A stretch of 13,167 nucleotides of DNA, taken from NCBI GenBank assembly GCA_903888395.1, contig CAISTO010000006.1, forward strand, positions 1 through 13,167. The letters run 5' to 3'. Of the stretch, positions 1 through 6,229 are shown piece after piece; position 1 is the stretch's first letter; every line of letters begins with the position of its first letter. The stretch is from an uncultured Bacteroidota bacterium. Its GTDB lineage: Bacteria > Bacteroidota > Bacteroidia > UKL13-3. Both the position numbers and the translations under genes were made by a program. The notes under the pieces were generated by a model. That model saw nothing but the letters and a program-made list of their open reading frames with translations, ran no database searches and was not told the DNA's origin.

Positions 1-1056
1 CGTTTTCAACCTGTTATCAGCCATTAATTGTTCTAATTTTGAAGCACCAATTTTGGCATTAAACGACCTGAAAAACAAAGGAATTCCTAAACCAATTTGT
101 GCAGATTGAAAGCGTTTTTCATAAGCATAATCAATATTATCAGCACCAATTCCTCTTATACTCATATTGCTGTAAGCAAGCGTTAATTCAGGCAATAAAC
201 GCGCTTTTTCCAATCGTGTGTTTACCAAAAAATATTGTTTTTGCTGTTGCAATAATTTAATGGATGGATGGTTTTCAATTACATTGCTGTCAGCAATATT
301 TGAATTGTCAATTTTAAAGTTTTCAGCATTTGGAATATAAGAAATTGAAGTATTCAAAAGTAATTGAAACTGCATCAATAATAATTCCATATCGGTATTT
401 ATCTGATTCAATTGGATGCTAATTTGTGCCCGTTGATTTTCGGCAGTGGTATATTCTAACACATTGCTTACCCCCGATTTAAAACGAGCGGTAGCCTTAG
501 TTAAAAAACCAATATACATGCTATCGTTGCTTTGCAATAATTTTTGCTTTTGCAATAAATACAAGTATGAATAAAATGCTTGTCGTACTTGTTTTTTTAG
601 TTCTACTTCCTTTAGAGCTACATTTATATTACTGCTTTTCCAAAGCGATTTTAAAGCACTTTTTTGATTGGAATAAACGCTTGGAAAATTCAAATTTTGA
701 ACAATTCCAAAACGTGTATCGGTATAAATGCTATTGATTTGGCCGTACTCCGCATTCACCATTGTTTGCGGAATATTGGCACCAGTTTGAATCAACTTTT
801 TCTGATAATCAGCTTTCAGTTTTTCGTTTTTAACATTTAAGTTGTTGTTCAAAGCGCTGTCAATTGAAGCTTGTAATGTGATTGTATTTTGAGCATTTGT
901 GAATTGGCAATTGGCAATAAGCAATAGGCAAATAACAATTGGCAAATAACAATTGGCAATACACATTTTCAGTTTTGTGGTTTTTATAATTTTTTCTTGC
1001 AAATTGCTATTTTCATCCCAATTTATCGGTAGCATATTCATTTTTCTTTTTTTCAT
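1..1056 (-). CDS. TolC-family outer membrane efflux protein (3' end cut by window edge)
   Basis: This is the outer-membrane channel of a tripartite efflux system, inferred from the sequence and from following an RND pump on the same strand. The frame is open without stops from the window edge to 1069, giving 352 visible codons; the C-terminus is missing. The mature part begins near QNTITLQASIDSALNNN and continues with long amphipathic helices rich in K, Q, N and L (for example EVELKKQVRQAFYSYLYLLQ), as in the periplasmic coiled coils of OEP/TolC proteins. The most upstream ATG is at 1056, two bases after the S23-family stop. In-frame ATGs at 1041, 1035 and 966 are alternatives. Residues 31-55 look like a signal peptide with cleavage after TNA, and residues 32-52 are encoded entirely by a seven-base repeat tract. 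The long charged segment before it (residues 1-30) is odd for this family, so the true start is uncertain. The family call is firm; the start is not. Confidence 0.85.
   Translation of the reverse strand, partial: MKKRKMNMLPINWDENSNLQEKIIKTTKLKMCIANCYLPIVICLLLIANCQFTNAQNTITLQASIDSALNNNLNVKNEKLKADYQKKLIQTGANIPQTMVNAEYGQINSIYTDTRFGIVQNLNFPSVYSNQKSALKSLWKSSNINVALKEVELKKQVRQAFYSYLYLLQKQKLLQSNDSMYIGFLTKATARFKSGVSNVLEYTTAENQRAQISIQLNQINTDMELLLMQFQLLLNTSISYIPNAENFKIDNSNIADSNVIENHPSIKLLQQQKQYFLVNTRLEKARLLPELTLAYSNMSIRGIGADNIDYAYEKRFQSAQIGLGIPLFFRSFNAKIGASKLEQLMADNRLKT
900..962 (+). repeat. Degenerate seven-base tandem repeat, array A (consensus GCAATWR)
   Basis: There are nine consecutive 7-base units with no indels. 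From 907 the units read GCAATTG, GCAATAA, GCAATAG, GCAAATA, ACAATTG, GCAAATA, ACAATTG, GCAATAC, preceded by a diverged TGAATTG. Unit positions 2-4 (CAA) are invariant in the eight good units, and positions 5-7 vary. The tract lies inside the TolC-family coding region. It encodes a heptapeptide-periodic stretch (IANCYLP, IVICLLL, IANCQF) that forms the hydrophobic core of the signal peptide. It is inverted relative to array B at 1458-1555. Confidence 0.9.
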
Positions 1057-1058
1057 TT

Positions 1059-1424
1059 TTAATATTTTTCAGGATTGTTAATCATGTGATTTAATAATTT
1101 ACCAACTTCATCGTTTTTATTAAGTAAATCATTTTTAGTTTGTTCATTAATATATTTCGTTGCATATGCAAAGTCAATCCAAACATTTGTTTCAGAATTT
1201 TCGGCATCGCAATCGGTTAATTTAGAAATAAAATGAGCGGGGTATCTCTTTTTTCTATATGCTTCCGCAAGATTTGCACAAACACTTCGAGATGATCTTC
1301 TTACTTGATCAGTTAAAGAATATTTTTCTTCTGAAGGAAATATTTTACTAATTTCAAATATAGCCATTGCTTGTTCAAAAGCTTTTTTATATAAAGTTGT
1401 TTCCTTAAAATTCCTTACACTCAT
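1059..1424 (-). CDS. Four-helix-bundle protein, S23/IVS (Avd-like) family
   Basis: This 121-residue protein matches the S23 ribosomal-intervening-sequence family in length and layout. An early aromatic/basic helix (YKKAFEQAMAIFEISKIF, residues 12-29) is followed by FPSEEKYSLTDQVRRSSRSV (29-48). Then come the family hallmark ANLAEAYRKKR (50-60) and an acidic helix FISKLTDCDAENSETN (65-80). The family is related to Avd, the accessory protein of diversity-generating retroelements, which forms a basic barrel and binds nucleic acid. No reverse transcriptase or target gene is present here. The molecular role of stand-alone members is not known to me. The gene sits between the RND pump and the TolC gene on the same strand, with its stop two bases before the first possible TolC start, which suggests co-transcription and perhaps translational coupling. 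The 33-base leader from array B to the ATG contains TACTTTTA, one mismatch from the phylum's -7 element, so a private promoter is possible. Confidence 0.9.
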   Translation of the reverse strand: MSVRNFKETTLYKKAFEQAMAIFEISKIFPSEEKYSLTDQVRRSSRSVCANLAEAYRKKRYPAHFISKLTDCDAENSETNVWIDFAYATKYINEQTKNDLLNKNDEVGKLLNHMINNPEKY

Positions 1425-1457
1425 TTTCTGTAAAATTTAAAAGTAATAATATTTTTT

Positions 1458-1555
1458 ATTGCTTATTGCATTTTGCCAATTGCTCATTGCTTATTGTTTG
1501 GTGCCCGTTGCCTATTGCCCTTTGCTTATTGCCGATTGTTTGCTGCCTATTGTTC
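1458..1555 (-). repeat. Degenerate seven-base tandem repeat, array B (GCAATAR on the minus strand)
   Basis: There are fourteen consecutive 7-base units with no indels. On the plus strand they read ATTGCTT, ATTGCAT, TTTGCCA, ATTGCTC, ATTGCTT, ATTGTTT, GGTGCCC, GTTGCCT, ATTGCCC, TTTGCTT, ATTGCCG, ATTGTTT, GCTGCCT, ATTGTTC. On the minus strand the consensus is GCAATAR, with a C followed by A in essentially every unit. The distal half (1512-1555) lies inside the RND pump gene and encodes its last residues (TIGSKQSAISKGQ) and its stop codon. The proximal half is non-coding and lies directly upstream of the S23-family gene. Confidence 0.9.
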
Positions 1556-4500
1556 TTTTAGTTTCATAATTCTCCAGCAATACATACAAAATTGGCAATA
1601 CGAATAATGTTAAGAGCGTTGCAATCATTAATCCTCCAATTACTACTGTGGCTAATGGACGCTGAACTTCTGCACCTGCACCGCTACTAATTGCCATAGG
1701 CAAAAACCCTAAAGAAGCAACAAAAGCAGTCATTAACACAGGTCGTAAACGAATTTTAGTTCCCATCAAAACTATTTTTCGAGTATCAGTAAAACCTTCT
1801 GTTTTTAATCGGTTAAACTCCGCAATGAGCACAATTCCATTTAAAACTGCTACACCAAAAAGTGCAATGAAACCAACACCTGCGGAAATACTAAAAGGCA
1901 TTTCTCGTATATAAAGTGAAAAAATACCACCGATGGCTGATAATGGTATGGCAGTATAAATTAGCAAACTTTGCTTGATAGAATTGAATGAAAAATAAAG
2001 CAATAAAAAAATCAACAATAATGAGATTGGAACCGTTAAACTTAACCTTGCTTTGGCAGCATTTAAGTTTTCAAAAGCACCACCATAAGTTACATAATAA
2101 CCTGCAGGAAACTTAATATTTTTCTCCACTTTGCTTTGTAATTCTTCTACTATTGATTGCACATCGCGGCCACGAACATTGAATCCTACCACAATTCTTC
2201 GTTTGGCATCTTCGCGTTGAATTTGATTGGGGCCTTCTTTCATTTCCACATTGGCCAATTGACTTAAAGGAATTTGAATGCCCATGGCTGTTGGAATTAA
2301 AAGATTTCTTACATCTTCTATATTTTTCCGTTGGTCACCAGCTAAACGAACTACCAATTCAAAACGTTTTTCACCTTCAAAAACAACTCCTGTAGACTGA
2401 CCCGCTAAACCAGTATTTACAATTTTATTGATGTCAGAAATATTTAAACCATATTGAGCAATTGCCGCTCTGTTATATTCAATAATAATTTGCGGCATAC
2501 CACTAACCGGCTCCACAAAAATGTTTTTAGTGCCTTCAACCATTGAGGATAATTGACCTAATTTTTCAGCATAATGAGCCAAAGTATCCATGTTTTCGCC
2601 AAATATTTTACAAACAACATCTTGCTTAGCACCTGTCATTAATTCATTAAAACGCATTTGAACTGGAAACTGAAAACTGGTGGTAACACCTGGAACAGCC
2701 TCTATGGCTTTGCTCATTTTTTCGGAAAGTTCAGGAAAAGTTTTTGCGGAAATCCATTCATCTTTATCTTTTAAAATGACCATCATATCGGCAGCTTCCA
2801 TAGGCATTGGATCTGTTGGAATTTCGCCACTTCCAATTTTAGTAACTACTTGTTGCACCTCAGGAAATTGTTCCTTTAATATTTTAGCAGCTTTTTGAGT
2901 ATTTTCAATAGTTGTTGTTAAATTACTTCCTGTTAAAACCCTTGTTTCTACTGCAAAATCTCCTTCCTCTAAAGCTGGAATAAACTCCCCTCCCATTTGC
3001 ATCAAAACAAAAATGGATATAGCAAATAATGATACTGCTGAAATGATTATTGTATTAGGAAATTGAAGTACATTACTCAAAGCTTTTTGATAATGACGTT
3101 CAAAAAATTCCATCATTTTATCAGAAAAAGTTTTTTTATGTTTAATCTTATTATTCAAAAATAATGAACTCATCATTGGCACATAAGTTAACGATAAAAT
3201 AAATGCACCTATAAGGGCAAATGCTACAGTTTGTATCATAGGTTTAAACATTTTTCCTTCAATGCCTTCTAAAAAGAAAATAGGCAAATAAACTACTAAG
3301 ATTATTATTTGACCAAATACAGCAACGCTCATCATTTTACTAGTTGATTTTTGGGTTTCATCATCCAATTGATTAGCTGTTAAAAGTACATCTTTATGTT
3401 TATGACTTAAAGTATGAAGTAATGCTTCAACAATAATTACTGCACCGTCTATAATTAAACCAAAATCCAACGCACCTAAACTCATTAAATTTCCACTAAC
3501 TCCAAAAATATTCATCATAATGATGGCAAATAACATGGCTAAAGGAATGACTGAAGCCACTAAAAAACCTGCTCGTATATTTCCTAAAAATAAAATCAAA
3601 ACAAATAGTACAATCAACGCACCTTCAATTAAGTTCGTTTTTACAGTTCCAATGGCATTATCTACCATTTTTGTTCTGTCTAAAAACGGGTCAATGATTA
3701 CACCTTCGGGCAATGTTTTTTGAATTTGAGCAATTCGCTTTTTTACATTTTTAATTACATCACTGCTGTTTGCACCTTTCAGCATCATTACAACGGCACC
3801 AGCTACTTCGCCTTTATCATTATAACACATGGCACCATAACGAGTAGCATATCCAAAACGAACATCGGCTACATCTTTAATTAACAAAGGTGCACCACTT
3901 GCTGTTTTTTTAATAAAAACCGATTTGATATCATCAATGCTTCCAACCAAACCTTCACTTCTAATGTATAAAACAGTTGGCCCTTTTTCAATATAAGCGC
4001 CACCCGTATTTTGGTTATTACTTTCTAAAGCAGCAAATACTTCGTTTACTGTAATATTATATGATTGAAGTTTATTTGAATTGATGGCAATTTCATATTG
4101 TTTCAATTTTCCACCAAAGCTACTCACATCGGCTACACCTTTTACACCAAGTAATTGCCTGCGCACCATCCAATCTTGAATAGTTCGTAATTCCATGGCA
4201 TCGTATTTACTTTCATAACCTTCTTTTGCACGAACAGAATATTGATAAATTTCGCCTAAACCAGTAGTTACAGGTCCCATAGAAATAGAGCCAATTCCCT
4301 TTGGTAAATCGGCTTGAACTTGTTGTAATCTTTCAGCTACTTGCTGACGAGCCCAATAAATGTCGATTCCATCTTCAAAAACAATGGTAACTAAGGATAA
4401 TCCAAAACGTGAAAAACTTCTGATTTCATGTAATCCAGCAATATTACTATTTGCCAATTCAATTGGAAACGTAACTAATCTTTCTATGTCGGTTGCTCCA

Positions 4501-4667
4501 TATGAAGGGGCAACAGTTATTACCTGAACCTGATTATTAGTAATATCAGGAACTGCATCAATGGGTAGTTTTGTAAATTGGTAACTACCATAACCAATTA
4601 AGGCAATTGTAAAAAGCCCTATGATCAGTTTCTGTTTCACAGAAAATGAAATAATACTATTCAGCAT
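1512..4667 (-). CDS. czcA: CzcA/CusA-family heavy-metal efflux RND transporter
   Basis: This is an inner-membrane, proton-driven pump of the heavy-metal efflux (HME) RND class, working with a periplasmic adaptor and a TolC-type channel. Its 1051 residues are normal for the family. Transmembrane helix 1 is near residues 11-29, followed by the family motif LPIDAVPDITNNQVQV (34-49). The fourth transmembrane helix carries DFGLIIDGAVIIVE with D401, D407 and E414, equivalent to the proton-relay residues of CzcA. Two large periplasmic regions and a second helix block near 887-1030 complete the fold. Around NELMTG (674-679) the sequence resembles CzcA (NELIAG) more than CusA, whose copper-binding methionine lies in DMLSTG. 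Divalent Co/Zn/Cd/Ni export is therefore more likely than Cu/Ag, by inference. The final 14 residues and stop codon come from repeat array B and are not typical of the family. The gene follows a small secreted protein and precedes S23 and TolC genes, all on the minus strand. Confidence 0.95.
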   Translation of the reverse strand: MLNSIISFSVKQKLIIGLFTIALIGYGSYQFTKLPIDAVPDITNNQVQVITVAPSYGATDIERLVTFPIELANSNIAGLHEIRSFSRFGLSLVTIVFEDGIDIYWARQQVAERLQQVQADLPKGIGSISMGPVTTGLGEIYQYSVRAKEGYESKYDAMELRTIQDWMVRRQLLGVKGVADVSSFGGKLKQYEIAINSNKLQSYNITVNEVFAALESNNQNTGGAYIEKGPTVLYIRSEGLVGSIDDIKSVFIKKTASGAPLLIKDVADVRFGYATRYGAMCYNDKGEVAGAVVMMLKGANSSDVIKNVKKRIAQIQKTLPEGVIIDPFLDRTKMVDNAIGTVKTNLIEGALIVLFVLILFLGNIRAGFLVASVIPLAMLFAIIMMNIFGVSGNLMSLGALDFGLIIDGAVIIVEALLHTLSHKHKDVLLTANQLDDETQKSTSKMMSVAVFGQIIILVVYLPIFFLEGIEGKMFKPMIQTVAFALIGAFILSLTYVPMMSSLFLNNKIKHKKTFSDKMMEFFERHYQKALSNVLQFPNTIIISAVSLFAISIFVLMQMGGEFIPALEEGDFAVETRVLTGSNLTTTIENTQKAAKILKEQFPEVQQVVTKIGSGEIPTDPMPMEAADMMVILKDKDEWISAKTFPELSEKMSKAIEAVPGVTTSFQFPVQMRFNELMTGAKQDVVCKIFGENMDTLAHYAEKLGQLSSMVEGTKNIFVEPVSGMPQIIIEYNRAAIAQYGLNISDINKIVNTGLAGQSTGVVFEGEKRFELVVRLAGDQRKNIEDVRNLLIPTAMGIQIPLSQLANVEMKEGPNQIQREDAKRRIVVGFNVRGRDVQSIVEELQSKVEKNIKFPAGYYVTYGGAFENLNAAKARLSLTVPISLLLIFLLLYFSFNSIKQSLLIYTAIPLSAIGGIFSLYIREMPFSISAGVGFIALFGVAVLNGIVLIAEFNRLKTEGFTDTRKIVLMGTKIRLRPVLMTAFVASLGFLPMAISSGAGAEVQRPLATVVIGGLMIATLLTLFVLPILYVLLENYETKRTIGSKQSAISKGQ

Positions 4668-4772
4668 AATGCATAAAATTTTTTAATTTAAAAAAAGCCA
4701 CAAAATATATTGACAAAACAGTATACAAAAAACTGTTCAATCAACAATTGAAGGCGAAAATATATAATATAT
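4668..4772 (-). promoter_or_regulatory. Leader of the RND pump gene, with a short inverted repeat
   Basis: This 105-base AT-rich gap lies between the small secreted protein and the pump. It contains an inverted repeat AACAGT (4717-4722) and ACTGTT (4732-4737) with a 9-base spacer. On the minus strand TATATTTTG follows just downstream, close to but not an exact TAnnTTTG element. It could be an operator-promoter pair for a metal-responsive regulator, or chance in AT-rich DNA. There is no T-tract making it an obvious terminator. Confidence 0.2.
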
Positions 4773-5159
4773 TTATGAAAACTTTGGCGGTTGCCAAATA
4801 GATTTAATGGAAGATGTATTGTTAAACTGTTCCGATTTAATCACAAAATCCTTAACTGTAAAAGAAGGCAAATTATATGTTTCAACTGTAAGGTCAAAAC
4901 AGATAGAATTGATGGTATTATTTTTTTCAAAATGCGATTGCGATTTAAATGGCAATTTCATGTCTTCATCGTAATCAGCATCTTTTATGGTATTAGTTGA
5001 ATAATGATTACATAAAAATTCCCAAAAATCGACATGTTTATTTCCTTCATTGTGTTGCATAAAGTGTTCTACCAATAAAGGCAATTTGAACAATTCATTG
5101 AACTCAGTGGCAGTTAATAAATATGCACTTAAAAATAATATGGACATCCATTTTTTCAA
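4773..5159 (-). CDS. Small secreted protein of metal-efflux operons (function unknown)
   Basis: The product is about 128 residues and begins with KKWMSILFLSAYLLTATEF, a basic then hydrophobic N-terminus like a signal peptide or anchor. It continues with ELFKLPLLVEHFMQHN and VDFWEFLCNHYSTN, then DADYDEDMKLPFKSQ. I recognise this LP..HF..H / F.EFL..HY / D.DMKLPF pattern as common in short, unnamed Bacteroidota proteins encoded just before CzcA/CusA pumps; this is recollection, not a search result. Histidines and acidic residues could bind metal, but no activity is established. The first possible start is TTG at 5162. TTG at 5159 gives the more natural MKKWMSIL beginning and is chosen here; ATG at 5147 (MSILFLSAYLL) is the only ATG near the N-terminus. 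It is the first visible gene of the efflux operon. Confidence 0.75.
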   Translation of the reverse strand: MKKWMSILFLSAYLLTATEFNELFKLPLLVEHFMQHNEGNKHVDFWEFLCNHYSTNTIKDADYDEDMKLPFKSQSHFEKNNTINSICFDLTVETYNLPSFTVKDFVIKSEQFNNTSSIKSIWQPPKFS

Positions 5160-5164
5160 CAATT

Positions 5165-5172
5165 CAAATGTA
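5165..5172 (-). promoter_or_regulatory. Candidate -7 element (TACATTTG) for the efflux operon
   Basis: The minus strand reads TACATTTG, an exact match to the Bacteroidota -7 consensus TAnnTTTG. It lies 3 to 6 bases before the TTG starts and 18 bases before the ATG at 5147. A clear -33 TTG at the usual distance is not seen. If used, the transcript would be leaderless or nearly so. Confidence 0.3.
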
Positions 5173-5230
5173 CAAATAAATGTTTAATTGAAAACATTAT
5201 TTAACACATGATTTTAGCCATTGAAAATTC

Positions 5231-5266
5231 AAAAAAAAAGCCTGTCAAACAATTTATGACAAGCCT
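5231..5266 (-). terminator. Intrinsic terminator of the ECF sigma factor gene
   Basis: In the minus-strand transcript a 10-bp stem (5257-5266 with 5238-5247, two G-U pairs) encloses a 9-base loop and is followed by an uninterrupted run of U from 5239 to 5231. It lies 45 bases after the sigma-factor stop and separates that gene from the efflux operon on the same strand. Confidence 0.85.
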
Positions 5267-5310
5267 TAATTTTACATATAATTTAAACTCAAATATAATT
5301 TCTTGGTTAT

Positions 5311-5856
5311 TTATGCAGCAATTTCGTCAGCTACTTTATCGTATCCATACATTTTAGCATAGTTGCTTAATTTTCCTTTTAACTCACGTTTTGCAACAAA
5401 AATTCTTGTTTTTACGGTTCCAATTGGAATATTCAGCATTACAGCAATTTCTTCATATTTATATCCGTTAAAACTCATGGTAAAAGGAGTTTTTAAATTT
5501 AAAGGTAATTTTTCTATTTCAGCTTCAATGTCTTGAATAATAAATTTTTGCTCTCCTTTATTTGCTTCAGTAATTGCAAAAGAATCAATAAAATACTCAT
5601 TATTGGTATTGTCTATAAAAGTATTTCTTTTAATCATTCTTCGGTAATTATTTATAAAGGTATTTTTCATAATTGTATATAACCAACCTTTTAAATTAGT
5701 ACCTTCTTGAAACTTATCTTGATAGGTAAATGCTTTTAACATCGTTTCTTGAACTAAATCATCAGTGTCGTCAATATTACGAGTTAACTGATAAGCATAT
5801 TTACGCAAGCTTTTTGCTTCATGCTGAACTGTATTTTTGAAATGTATTGATGTCAT
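5311..5856 (-). CDS. RNA polymerase sigma factor, ECF (sigma-70 family)
   Basis: This 181-residue alternative sigma factor has the two-domain layout of ECF sigmas. Region 2 spans about residues 15-75, with the DDLVQETMLKAF core (32-43) and LKGWLYTIMKNTFINNYRR (55-73). Region 4 spans about 115-165, with a helix-turn-helix YEEIAVMLNIPIGTVKTRIF (134-153). An acidic linker joins them. No anti-sigma gene is adjacent: the next gene on the strand is the metal-efflux small protein, beyond a terminator, and the upstream neighbour is divergent. The C-terminal tail (YAKMYGYDKVADEIAA) resembles a stand-alone sigma factor widespread in Bacteroidota; that is recollection. The ATG at 5856 follows an A-rich leader. 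Its regulon cannot be read from this window. Confidence 0.93.
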   Translation of the reverse strand: MTSIHFKNTVQHEAKSLRKYAYQLTRNIDDTDDLVQETMLKAFTYQDKFQEGTNLKGWLYTIMKNTFINNYRRMIKRNTFIDNTNNEYFIDSFAITEANKGEQKFIIQDIEAEIEKLPLNLKTPFTMSFNGYKYEEIAVMLNIPIGTVKTRIFVAKRELKGKLSNYAKMYGYDKVADEIAA

Positions 5857-6229
5857 TTTGTTTAATTATTTTCAATTATTGTTCAACAAGATTGGGTTAT
5901 TATTTTCACAAAAGCAAACACTTTGTTTAACTAAATCTATTTTTTATTAAACAAAATATTATAATATTGATTATCATGTAATTAATTTTAATAAAATGAC
6001 ATTTCAAACAGATTAATTACAAAATTATTACAAAATACTGGATAAAATTAAAATAATAAAAAATCATTATTTAGAATTACTCTAAATAAATTAGATAAAA
6101 AAAGAAATCTTTAAGTAAATATTGAATAGTAAATTATTTAACAATAAAATTTGAATTACATTTGAAACAAAATATATTCATATTTAGTTATTGATTATAT
6201 ACTTCTAAAAAACAGTACTTTTAAAACAA
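5857..6229. other. Divergent AT-rich intergenic region (373 bp)
   Basis: This spacer separates the sigma-factor gene (minus) from the pterin genes (plus) and must hold promoters for both. It is extremely AT-rich with several poly-A and poly-T runs. I see no tRNA, no ORF with a recognisable product and no clear riboswitch fold. A small inverted repeat AAACA-CTT-TGTTT sits at 5916-5928, and one exact -7 element lies at 6157-6164. Confidence 0.5.
6157..6164 (+). promoter_or_regulatory. Candidate -7 element (TACATTTG) for the pterin gene pair
   Basis: TACATTTG is an exact TAnnTTTG match 65 bases before the ATG at 6230, which would give a leader of about 60 nt. A -33 TTG at the usual spacing is not evident, so support is partial. 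Confidence 0.3.

Larger units (their letters stand above)
900..1555 (-). other. Candidate IVS-like element: S23-family gene enclosed by inverted seven-base repeat arrays
   Basis: Arrays A (900-962) and B (1458-1555) have the same unit in opposite orientation, and the S23-family gene with its leader lies between them. In a minus-strand transcript the arrays are partly complementary. One hand alignment of eight units gave about 60 percent identity between A read on the plus strand and B read on the minus strand, so an imperfect stem closing a loop of about 495 nt is conceivable. S23-family ORFs are classically found in 23S rRNA intervening sequences closed by inverted-repeat stems and excised by RNase III. 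Here the host is an efflux-operon mRNA. No transposase and no clear target duplication are visible. Treating it as one unit is inference. Confidence 0.45.

Noticed and set aside
900..1555. Classical insertion sequence
   Set aside because: No transposase is encoded, the ends are low-complexity arrays instead of defined terminal repeats, and no target-site duplication is seen.
898..1557. CRISPR array or diversity-generating retroelement
   Set aside because: Units are 7 bases with no spacers and there are no cas genes; there is no reverse transcriptase, template repeat or variable-repeat target in the window despite the Avd-like protein.
2680..3723. Small plus-strand open frames inside the pump gene (2680-2898, 3520-3723)
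   Set aside because: They lie antisense inside a well-conserved transporter gene, have no recognisable motif, and are explained as shadows of it.
5916..5928. AAACA-CTT-TGTTT dyad upstream of the sigma factor as an operator
   Set aside because: Only 5-bp arms in very AT-rich DNA, so chance is a sufficient explanation without conservation data.
5857..6229. Pterin- or preQ1-sensing riboswitch ahead of the PTPS-folE pair
   Set aside because: The region is almost all A and T; I could not find a GC-containing stem-loop or pseudoknot resembling a known aptamer.
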